Shown here in pieces: positions 17,338 to 23,664 of a stretch of 26,851 nucleotides of DNA; positions within the stretch are counted from its first letter, which is position 1; each line of letters starts with the position of its first letter. The notes under the pieces were generated by a model, which did not search any database, was not told where the DNA came from, and saw nothing but the letters and a program-made list of their open reading frames with translations. A program made the translations under genes and the position numbers. This DNA comes from JBAVQS01 sp049694275. GTDB lineage: Bacteria; Chloroflexota; Anaerolineae; UBA4142; SHND01. Location: assembly GCA_049694275.1 (NCBI GenBank), contig JBAVQS010000011.1, positions 1-26,851 of the forward strand, written 5' to 3'.

Positions 17338-18282
17338 TCACCGCGCGGGGGTGAAGGTGGGCGCCGGGCTGGGAGCGCCGGCCGGGAGCCGGGTTGGGGT
17401 GGGCGTCGGCGTGGGCGTCGGCTCACTCGTAATATCCGTCGGCGTAAACTGTTTGATGACCAGCACGAATTCGAGCCGCCCAAAATCAACGCTGGGCTTG
17501 ATCACCGCTTCTTGATACAGATCGGTATCTTTTTTGTGCACCTCGAGCACCTGGCCGATGACGAGCCGCTTGGGGAAGCTGCCCCCAATACCGGAGGTGA
17601 GGATGAGATCGTCGACCTTGACCGATTCGCCCTGCGGCAGGTACTTCATGAGCAACAGGCCATCCTGTGAGCCTTGAATAATGCCGGTGGCGCGGGAGGA
17701 TTGAACAACCCCATTGACCGAACTGGACGGATCTATCATCAACAACACGCGGGACCAGTGCGCGCCGAGCTCCGAGATGCGCCCGACCAGCCCCTGCGGA
17801 GTAACCACCGGCATGCCCAGGGCCATCCCCTCTTCGCGTCCCTGATCAATGACAATATACTTGACCAGGTTCGAAGGGTCCTGCCCAATCACGCGCACCG
17901 CATCCGGGTTATTCGCTTCAAGGACCGTTCCACCCACCAGTGCATAGTCCGGATTGGCCTGTTTGTAGCCCAGTTGTTCGCGTAACTGGGAATTTTCGAT
18001 TTCCAACTCGCGCACCCGGACCGCATCCACGGTCAGCTTGTTGAGCTGCGCTTCGAGGCCGGCTACCTGATCGCGCAGGCTATTGACATCCTGGAAACCG
18101 CCGAACAGATTGCCGATCCCGTTCGCAAAACCGAGCATGGCTTTCTGGACCGGGCTGAAAAGGATATAGACCGCATCTTCGACCGGGCCCAGGTTCCCCG
18201 TAATGCGGAGAATCATTCCCACGACGAGAAGAAAGATGAGAAAAACGGTCAACCCGGAGCGGAGACGGATCGATCTAAACAT
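17338..18282 (-). CDS. mreC: MreC, rod-shape-determining protein
   Basis: MreC is a bitopic scaffold that links MreB to PBP2 outside the membrane. The 314-residue protein has an N-terminal transmembrane helix (about 9-29), a coiled coil (about 65-110) and the two beta domains, seen as YIVIDQGREEGMALGMPVVTPQGLVGRI and DDLILTSGIGGSFPKRLVIGQV. The C-terminus ends in a Pro/Thr-rich tail (PTPTPTPT and onward), probably disordered. I use the ATG at 18282 (MFRSIRLRSG); a TTG at 18297 falls inside a hairpin. There is no strong ribosome site, and the hairpin ends 14 nt upstream, so expression may depend on it. Confidence 0.94.
   Translation of the reverse strand: MFRSIRLRSGLTVFLIFLLVVGMILRITGNLGPVEDAVYILFSPVQKAMLGFANGIGNLFGGFQDVNSLRDQVAGLEAQLNKLTVDAVRVRELEIENSQLREQLGYKQANPDYALVGGTVLEANNPDAVRVIGQDPSNLVKYIVIDQGREEGMALGMPVVTPQGLVGRISELGAHWSRVLLMIDPSSSVNGVVQSSRATGIIQGSQDGLLLMKYLPQGESVKVDDLILTSGIGGSFPKRLVIGQVLEVHKKDTDLYQEAVIKPSVDFGRLEFVLVIKQFTPTDITSEPTPTPTPTPTRLPAGAPSPAPTFTPAR
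17399..17422. repeat. 12-bp tandem duplication in the mreC 3' end
   Basis: GTGGGCGTCGGC occurs twice back to back (17399-17410 and 17411-17422). It encodes the Pro-Thr repeats of the MreC tail and is a likely slippage-prone site where strains may differ in length. Confidence 0.85.
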
Positions 18283-18296
18283 ACCCGTCAGGAGCA

Positions 18297-18325
18297 ATAG
18301 AGACGTTCCGGCGGAACGTCTCTAT
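18297..18325. repeat. Perfect hairpin between mreB and mreC
   Basis: Thirteen-bp perfect arms (ATAGAGACGTTCC at 18297-18309; complement at 18313-18325) have the 3-nt loop GGC. No T-tract follows on either strand. It resembles the AGAGACG...CGTCTCT small palindromic repeats that I recall from cyanobacterial and Chloroflexota genomes. In the mRNA it would fold 14 nt before the mreC ATG. Confidence 0.85.
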
Positions 18326-18343
18326 GCGTAAGGCGCATTCCAT

Positions 18344-19417
18344 TTACCGGCGAACCGAGCGCGAGCCATTGGCAAAGCCGTGCGGGAGAATATCCAGCAT
18401 TTCGAGGAATTGACCGGCGCCGCGCACGACACAGGTCAGCGGGTTTTCGGCGACATAGACGTGCATCTTGCTCTCTTTGGAGAGACGCTCGGCAAGGCCC
18501 CCCAGCATGGCCCCGCCCCCGGCAAGCACAATGCCGCGCACCATCAAATCGGAAACCAATTCGGGCGGCGTCTCGTCAATCGTGGTTTTGAGCGCATCGA
18601 CGATCTGGTTGACCGGGCCGACGAGCGCCTCGCGGATTTCGACCGACGATACTTCGATCGATTCGGGGAGACCGGTAATGAGATTGCGCCCCCGAATCAC
18701 CATCGTTTTTTCCTGGGGAAGCGGGTTGGCGGAACCGATCTGGAGCTTGACATCCTCGGCCATGCGCTCGCCGATCAAGAGATTGTATTTTTCACGCGCG
18801 TAGCGAACAATCTCTTCGTCCATCTCGTCGCCCGCGACGCGAATCGAGCGGCTGACGACGATACCGCCCAGTGAAAGGACCGCCATCTCAGTCGTGCCGC
18901 CGCCAATATCCACAATCATGCTGCCGATCGCTTCGGTGACGGGCAGGCCGGCGCCAATCGCGGCGGCCATCGGTTCCTCGATCAGGTGCACTTCACGCGC
19001 CCCGGCATTGATGGCTGCATCTTTGACCGCGCGTTTTTCCACCTCCGTCACCCCGCTCGGAATCCCGATGACGACGCGCGGGCGGTGCGGAAACGGCATC
19101 CAGGTCTGGTCATGCACCCGATGAATAAAGTGGGTCAGCATCGCCTCGGTCACGTCAAAGTCCGAGATGACGCCGTCGCGCAAAGGACGAATGGCAACAA
19201 TATCCGCGGGGGTACGCCCCACCATCTGCTTGGCTTCAGAGCCGATGGCGAGGACCCGCTTACTGCGCTTTTCGATGGCGACGACGGAGGGCTCGTCAAT
19301 GACGATCCCCACGCCGCGCACCAGGACGAGCGTATTCGCTGTGCCCAGGTCGATGCTCACATCCCGTGAGAACAGGCCAAAGAACCAGTTAAAGGGACTA
19401 AGAAATGGGCTGGACAC
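18344..19417 (-). CDS. mreB: MreB, actin-like rod-shape cytoskeletal protein
   Basis: MreB filaments on the inner membrane face organise the elongasome. The 357-residue protein has the actin-fold nucleotide motifs SIDLGTANTLV (phosphate 1), IEEPMAAAIGAGLPV (connect), VDIGGGTTEMAV (phosphate 2) and VLAGGGAMLGGLAERL (adenosine). A hydrophobic N-terminal stretch (PFLSPFNWFFGLF) is likely to bind membrane. The GTG start at 19417 is set by AGGAAGG (19427-19433) 9 nt upstream. It is the first gene of the cluster and has its own extended -10 promoter. Confidence 0.97.
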   Translation of the reverse strand: MSSPFLSPFNWFFGLFSRDVSIDLGTANTLVLVRGVGIVIDEPSVVAIEKRSKRVLAIGSEAKQMVGRTPADIVAIRPLRDGVISDFDVTEAMLTHFIHRVHDQTWMPFPHRPRVVIGIPSGVTEVEKRAVKDAAINAGAREVHLIEEPMAAAIGAGLPVTEAIGSMIVDIGGGTTEMAVLSLGGIVVSRSIRVAGDEMDEEIVRYAREKYNLLIGERMAEDVKLQIGSANPLPQEKTMVIRGRNLITGLPESIEVSSVEIREALVGPVNQIVDALKTTIDETPPELVSDLMVRGIVLAGGGAMLGGLAERLSKESKMHVYVAENPLTCVVRGAGQFLEMLDILPHGFANGSRSVRR

Positions 19418-19460
19418 GGAAACGCCTTCCTAAAAATGACATGGTCATAAGTCGGCGAAC

Positions 19461-19469
19461 ATTATAGCA
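19461..19469 (-). promoter_or_regulatory. Extended -10 promoter of mreB
   Basis: On the minus strand TGC-TATAAT (hexamer 19461-19466) lies 43 nt upstream of the mreB GTG, just downstream of the rplY terminator. It is identical to the acnA extended -10. No clear -35 is seen. Confidence 0.65.
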
Positions 19470-19509
19470 ACAATTAGGAAAAAGCCAAAGTCGGGCGCAG
19501 ACGCGCATG

Positions 19510-19545
19510 AAAAAGCGTGTCGCCATAACGAATACGGCGACACGC
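19510..19545 (-). terminator. Intrinsic terminator of rplY
   Basis: A 10-bp perfect GC-rich stem (GCGTGTCGCC at 19515-19524; complement at 19536-19545) with an 11-nt loop is followed on the minus strand by TTTTT (19510-19514). It lies 26 nt downstream of the rplY stop. Confidence 0.9.
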
Positions 19546-19571
19546 CCACTGGTACGTGCGGAACAACCGCA

Positions 19572-20255
19572 TTACTTGGATTCGGCCTTTTTGGCTTCCG
19601 GCTTGCCTTCGGCAGCCGCTTCCTCTTCCTTCTTGGCCTTGCCGATGACTTCGACCTCGGCAGTCGCGACCGGGGCCTCTTCGGTAATGACCTCTTCCTT
19701 GAGCGGGATGATCTTGGCAATCGGCTCATCCGCATCGGTCAGAATCTCGATCTTGTCCCCAAGCTGAAGATCGGAAACGTGGAGGGTCTGATTCACGGCA
19801 TTTAACACAGAAATGTCCACGATGATTTCGGGGATCAGGTCGGTTGGCAGAACGCGGATTTCGACCTCTTCGAGGAGGTGAATCAAGAGTCCTTCACCGC
19901 GGGTGACGGCCGGCGCGGTCCCCTTCAAGACGATCGGCACCTCAATCGTCATCTTTTCAGTCAGCGAGATCTCCTGCAGATCGACGTGGAGCAGGCGACC
20001 GCTGATGGGCTCGCGCTGGATTTCACGCGCGATGACGATATGCGGGACGCCGTCTTCGAGATTCAGGCGAATCAGGCGATTGTGCCCGGCCTTGGTGAGC
20101 ACAGCCCGCAGGCCCTTTTCATCCGTCTGGAGGGCGCTCGGCTCAATATGCCCGCCATACAGAGCCAACGGAATAAAACCCTGCCGCCGCAGCGCCAGGA
20201 CCTGTTTACCTTTGACCGTACGTGCTTTTGCTTCCAAAACAATTTCGTCAGCCAT
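19572..20255 (-). CDS. rplY: 50S ribosomal protein L25 (CTC/TL5 form)
   Basis: L25/CTC binds 5S rRNA in the large subunit. The 227-residue protein is the long, two-domain form: an L25 domain (about 1-92; LEAKARTVKGKQVLALRRQGFIP and FLHVD-like RLLHVDLQEIS) and a TL5 beta domain (about 97-180; GEGLLIHLLEEVEIRVLPTDLIPE). An acidic then lysine-rich low-complexity tail follows (about 190-227). The ATG at 20255 follows AGAGGA by 10 nt. It has its own promoter and terminator, so it is monocistronic, and it diverges from rqcH. Confidence 0.95.
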   Translation of the reverse strand: MADEIVLEAKARTVKGKQVLALRRQGFIPLALYGGHIEPSALQTDEKGLRAVLTKAGHNRLIRLNLEDGVPHIVIAREIQREPISGRLLHVDLQEISLTEKMTIEVPIVLKGTAPAVTRGEGLLIHLLEEVEIRVLPTDLIPEIIVDISVLNAVNQTLHVSDLQLGDKIEILTDADEPIAKIIPLKEEVITEEAPVATAEVEVIGKAKKEEEAAAEGKPEAKKAESK

Positions 20256-20297
20256 TGAAGATGATTCCTCTCTAATTCGTTTCTCAAACAGACAGAA

Positions 20298-20326
20298 ATT
20301 CTAACCGAGGGCAGAGAAAAAGTCAA
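20298..20326 (-). promoter_or_regulatory. Sigma-70 promoter of rplY
   Basis: On the minus strand TTGACT (20321-20326), an exact 17-bp spacer and TAGAAT (20298-20303) lie 42 nt upstream of the ATG. The -35 box is only 8 bp from the divergent rqcH -10 box, so the two promoters occupy overlapping DNA. Confidence 0.8.
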
Positions 20327-20334
20327 ATTTGTAT

Positions 20335-20340
20335 TATAAT
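20335..20340 (+). promoter_or_regulatory. -10 box of rqcH, leaderless arrangement
   Basis: A consensus TATAAT is separated by exactly 6 nt from the rqcH ATG at 20347. That places the expected +1 on the A of the start codon. There is no ribosome site and no clear -35, which fits a leaderless transcript. Confidence 0.6.
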
Positions 20341-20346
20341 CGGACT

Positions 20347-22035
20347 ATGTTTGACGCTTTGGTCACGCGAGCAATCGCGCACGAGCTGAACGACACGATC
20401 AGCCAGGGCCGCGTACAAGCGGTCCTGGCGCTCGATCCACTGAGCGTCGGGTTCGAGATTTATGCCGGACATGCCCGCCGCTACCTGCTGGCCTCGGCAG
20501 AGGCGACCACCGCGCGCCTTTATCTGGTTTCAGAGAAACTGCGCGCGGGGGGTGAGCCACCCGGATCGTTCATCCTGCTGCTCAAGAAATATACGGACGG
20601 CGCACTGGTGAACCGGGTCGAGGCGACGCCACGGGAACGCATTGTGCGCATCGAGTTCGATCACGCCGAGGAGGGAGTGTCTACACTTGTGGTCGAGGTG
20701 ATGGGACGACATTCGAATCTGATCCTGCTGGACGCGACCGGCGCGGTGCTGGATGCCATCAAACGGGTCACCCCGGCGATGAGCCGCGCGCGCGCGGTTT
20801 TGCCCCGCATGCAATATCTCCCGCCACCGCCCCAGGCCAAAGCCGACCCCCTCTCCCTTTCCCCCATCGGGCTGGGACAAATCCTGGAGGATAAACAGGG
20901 AGCGCCCTTGTGGCAAGCTCTGGTGGGAGGCGTCGCGGGGACCAGCCCCCTGCTGGGACGCGAGCTGGCCTATCGGGTCACAGGGCGCGCCGATGCCGTC
21001 GCCGACCCCGTGCTCGCGCCGCAACTCGTCACAGCCATCCAGGAGGTGTGGCGTGCGCCGGCCATTCCCACGCTGGCATACGACGAAGAACAGCCGGTCG
21101 ACGTCGCCGCGTTCGCGCTGACGCACCGGGACGCAACGCGCCCGTTCAACTCGATGAGCGTTGCATTGGAACAATTCTTTGGCGCGACTGAATCTTATGC
21201 GGCGGTCAAGGCGCCGCTCCGCGCACAACTGGAAACCGCCCGCGACCGATTGGCGCGCAAGCGGGCGTCGCTCGAGCGCGAGATCGTGCCCGACTCGGAA
21301 GTGGAGCGCATTCGGACCAGCGGTGAATTGATCCTGGCGCACGTGGCGAACATCAAGCCCGGCGCCCCGCTGCTGCGAGCGGAAATGATTGAGGGGGAGC
21401 CCCTCGCGATCACGCTCGATCCTGAGCTAACGCCCGTCGAAAATGCGCAGCGGTATTTTGCACGGTACCGACGGGCGAAGGATGCGGCGGCCAGTGTGCC
21501 GGCGCGGCTCGCCGAAGCAGCCGCAGCGGTCGAGTATGCAGATCAGGTGCTGGAAGATTTGGCAGAAGCGGAGACCCGAGACGAGATCGAGGCCGCGCTG
21601 GCCGAGGCGCGCGAAGTGGGGTTACTGACAGAGACCCGCGCGCGGCGGGGCGCAAGCACGAACGTGGTGTCCGGGCCGCGTTCATTTGAATCGCCCGATG
21701 GCTTGACAGTGCTCGCCGGGCGCAATGCACGACAGAATGAAGAGGTTACGTTTTCCCGCGCCAGCGCCGGGGATTTATGGCTACATGTGCGCGGGGCCGC
21801 GGGCGCGCATGTGGTCATTTTGAGCCACGGCCGCCCGACCCCCGAGCGCACGATCGAGTTTGCCGCCGGCATCGCCGCCTTTTACTCGCGGGCCCGCCAG
21901 GAGACCTGGGCGGATGTGATTGTTACCCTGCGCAAGAATGTGCGCCGGGTGACGGGGCGTGCGGCGCACCCCGGCCTGGTTACCGTTCGGGAGGAACGGA
22001 ATGTTCGCGTCCGGCCATGGAAACCAGAAGAATAG
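20347..22035 (+). CDS. rqcH: RqcH/NFACT-family ribosome quality-control protein (formerly fibronectin-binding protein A-like)
   Basis: RqcH binds stalled 50S-peptidyl-tRNA complexes and adds C-terminal alanine tails as a degradation tag. The 562-residue protein shows the full layout. NFACT-N is about 1-180, with MGRHSNLILLD and the Glu97-Arg98 pair in PRERIVRI, where characterised members have Asp/Glu-Arg. Helix-hairpin-helix and coiled-coil parts are about 190-430. NFACT-R is about 443-555, with FESPDGLTVLAGRNARQNEEVTF split around DLWLHVRGAAGAHVVI and TLRKNVRRVTG. The start at 20347 matches the family start MFDALVTRAI; an upstream ATG at 20329 would precede the promoter. It converges with the methyltransferase gene, leaving a 22-nt gap. 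Confidence 0.93.
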   Translation: MFDALVTRAIAHELNDTISQGRVQAVLALDPLSVGFEIYAGHARRYLLASAEATTARLYLVSEKLRAGGEPPGSFILLLKKYTDGALVNRVEATPRERIVRIEFDHAEEGVSTLVVEVMGRHSNLILLDATGAVLDAIKRVTPAMSRARAVLPRMQYLPPPPQAKADPLSLSPIGLGQILEDKQGAPLWQALVGGVAGTSPLLGRELAYRVTGRADAVADPVLAPQLVTAIQEVWRAPAIPTLAYDEEQPVDVAAFALTHRDATRPFNSMSVALEQFFGATESYAAVKAPLRAQLETARDRLARKRASLEREIVPDSEVERIRTSGELILAHVANIKPGAPLLRAEMIEGEPLAITLDPELTPVENAQRYFARYRRAKDAAASVPARLAEAAAAVEYADQVLEDLAEAETRDEIEAALAEAREVGLLTETRARRGASTNVVSGPRSFESPDGLTVLAGRNARQNEEVTFSRASAGDLWLHVRGAAGAHVVILSHGRPTPERTIEFAAGIAAFYSRARQETWADVIVTLRKNVRRVTGRAAHPGLVTVREERNVRVRPWKPEE

Positions 22036-22057
22036 GATGGGCCCCTTCAGCCCGGCC

Positions 22058-22837
22058 TCACGTCACCTTTTCCGCAATCGAAATTAACGATGTTCCAATC
22101 GGCAGATTAATGGCGCCAATGAGCCCCGCTTCAATCTGTCCGACCCCGCGGAGGAGGGTGTTGAGCGCCGGCGAAACCGGTTCCATCTCAACCTGGTAAG
22201 CGTCCTCCTGGAAATGGTGCGAGCTGAGGTCGATGCGCTTTTGGGTCCGGTTACGCCAGATGATCAAAGGCGCCGAGAGCGGAAAGACGAGAAAAAAGCT
22301 GTATGAAGTGCGCCGGAGGCGAAACCCGGATTGGACAAGCCGATTGTTCAGCTCGCGCGCCGTGTAACGACGTTTGTGCGCGTTCAGTTCGTCATTATGG
22401 CTCCAGAGCCATTGGAAGGCGGGCGTGGTGACCAGCAGATGCCCGCCGGGACGGAGCACACGATGCGCCTCGCGCAGGATCGCCGTGTCGGCGTCCACAT
22501 GCTCAATGACGTCGAGCGCGGTGACCAGGTCAAAGGCCCTGTCGTCAAAGGGAATGCGTTGGGTCGCATCGGCCGCGCGCACATCATAACCGCGGTCCTG
22601 GGCGATCTTGACCGGGCGCGCGTCCACTTCGATTCCGCGAACGCGACCATAGCGGCTCAGGTGATGAATCATGTTCCCGGCGCCACAGCCGACGTCGAGA
22701 ATATCAAGCCCGGCGTGACGGGGCAACGCCTGTACCCATTTTTCGATTGCCCAGGTACGGGTGGCAAACCACCAGTGCTCGTCTTCGGGGATCGCTTGCG
22801 CCGCAGAAGCGGCAGGTGCTTGTTGCATACCTGGCAT
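22058..22837 (-). CDS. Class I SAM-dependent methyltransferase
   Basis: The 259-residue protein has the Rossmann methyltransferase motifs: ILDVGCGAGN (46-55, SAM binding), GIEVDAR, LVTALDVIEHV (motif II region) and HRVLRPGGHLLVTTPA (motif III). The EDEHWWFATR opening and the hydrophobic C-terminal helix FFLVFPLSAPLIIW resemble membrane-associated methyltransferases found with lipid or polysaccharide glycosyltransferases. No such partner is adjacent, so the substrate is unknown. The ATG at 22837 follows GAGG by 4 nt; an internal ATG at 22828 is possible. No promoter is evident. A 10-bp palindrome, CCTTGCAAGG (22856-22865), lies 18 nt upstream and may be an operator. Confidence 0.88.
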   Translation of the reverse strand: MPGMQQAPAASAAQAIPEDEHWWFATRTWAIEKWVQALPRHAGLDILDVGCGAGNMIHHLSRYGRVRGIEVDARPVKIAQDRGYDVRAADATQRIPFDDRAFDLVTALDVIEHVDADTAILREAHRVLRPGGHLLVTTPAFQWLWSHNDELNAHKRRYTARELNNRLVQSGFRLRRTSYSFFLVFPLSAPLIIWRNRTQKRIDLSSHHFQEDAYQVEMEPVSPALNTLLRGVGQIEAGLIGAINLPIGTSLISIAEKVT

Positions 22838-22966
22838 TTTACCTCATTTTTAGGACCTTGCAAGGATTACGCATCCCCGGTCTGACGGCCCTCGACCCCG
22901 ATTGCAAAACTCACTCAACGTTACCGAATGGCCGGCGCAATACAAGTACCGGTGGACGGAATATAA

Positions 22967-22992
22967 AAGCCGCACAACAGAGTGTGCGGCTT
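22967..22992 (-). terminator. Intrinsic terminator after the small disordered-protein gene
   Basis: A 10-bp perfect stem (AAGCCGCACA at 22967-22976; complement at 22983-22992) has a 6-nt loop. On the minus strand it ends in TTTTATATT. It lies 17 nt after the stop at 23010. Confidence 0.85.
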
Positions 22993-23009
22993 GTGCTCGG
23001 CGGTAAACC

Positions 23010-23213
23010 CTAGGACGGGTCGGAAGGTGCGGGCGATTCCGGCGCGTTCTCGTCGGAACCCGTATCTCCCGGGGGAACGGACGGCAAAGTCCCCCCGTCG
23101 GGTCCCCCGGCCAAGGCATTCCCGACATCAGCCGGAGGTGCGGGAGTATTGGATGCTGCCGGTACACCATCGGTCATGCTCAAGCCCTGAGGTCCATCAG
23201 TTGACAATGACAT
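23010..23213 (-). CDS. Small acidic, Pro/Gly/Ser-rich protein of unknown function
   Basis: I do not recognise this 67-residue protein. It lacks hydrophobic segments and cysteines and is rich in Pro, Gly, Ser, Ala and Asp, so it is probably intrinsically disordered. The start at 23213 (MSLSTDGPQG) is supported by AGGAGA about 5 nt upstream, and a proper terminator follows the stop; both argue that it is a real gene. It lies 46 nt downstream of the histone-like gene and may share its promoter, pairing an acidic with a strongly basic small protein. Confidence 0.6.
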   Translation of the reverse strand: MSLSTDGPQGLSMTDGVPAASNTPAPPADVGNALAGGPDGGTLPSVPPGDTGSDENAPESPAPSDPS

Positions 23214-23259
23214 TTTCTCTCCTTCTGCCAAACCACAACCAGCGCCAGCTCAAAAGGTC

Positions 23260-23535
23260 TTAGGAAGTTTCTCCGCTGGGATTGGTCATGGCTAAACCAA
23301 AGTCCGGCGTTGGCACGGCTTGTACGCTGGCCCGCCGGGTGGTTTTCTTGGCCACTTTCTTGGCGGATTTTTTCGCAACCTTTTTTACCGCTTTCTTGGC
23401 CGCCTTTTTCGGCGCTGCTTTCTTAGCCGCCTTTTTCGCCGCTTTCTTGGGCGCGACGCGTTTCGGCTTGGCCGGTGGGGCAGATGGTTCTGGGGCAAAC
23501 GACTTGACCTCGTCCGGATTGGACTGGGGCATCAT
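23260..23535 (-). CDS. Lysine/alanine-rich histone H1-like protein
   Basis: The 91-residue protein has a neutral N-terminus with a PEPSAPPAKPKR lead-in, then about 40 residues of KKAAKKA/KKVAKK repeats (about 27-69), then a polar tail (PTPDFGLAMTNPSGETS). This matches the eukaryotic H1 C-terminal tail and bacterial Hc1/AlgP-type proteins, which bind DNA non-specifically and compact it. The N-terminal globular part is absent. Two adjacent ATGs (23535, 23532) follow GGAGG (23541-23545) by 5 and 8 nt. It has a strong promoter, suggesting high expression. A role as a nucleoid protein is inferred from composition only. Confidence 0.8.
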   Translation of the reverse strand: MMPQSNPDEVKSFAPEPSAPPAKPKRVAPKKAAKKAAKKAAPKKAAKKAVKKVAKKSAKKVAKKTTRRASVQAVPTPDFGLAMTNPSGETS

Positions 23536-23592
23536 AAAAGCCTCCTTTGTGGCTTGTACGCTAACTGGAAATGGGTGCGAACGAATACGCGC

Positions 23593-23622
23593 ATTATATG
23601 TCATTCAAGAACTGCGCGTCAA
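23593..23622 (-). promoter_or_regulatory. Sigma-70 promoter of the histone H1-like gene
   Basis: On the minus strand TTGACG (23617-23622), an 18-bp spacer and a consensus TATAAT (23593-23598) lie 57 nt upstream of the start. It is among the strongest promoters by match in the window. Confidence 0.8.
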
Positions 23623-23664
23623 GGGGGTTTGATGGAATTCTTTTGGCGGAAATGACGCCGCGCG

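Noticed and set aside
22860..22940. GC-rich stretch with a GGGGTCGAGGG motif, checked as a possible tRNA on the minus strand
   Set aside because: No acceptor stem, anticodon arm or proper T-loop could be paired.
23640..23664. Possible terminator after the cyclase gene (GGCG...CGCC)
   Set aside because: The stem is only about 4 bp and no T-tract follows.
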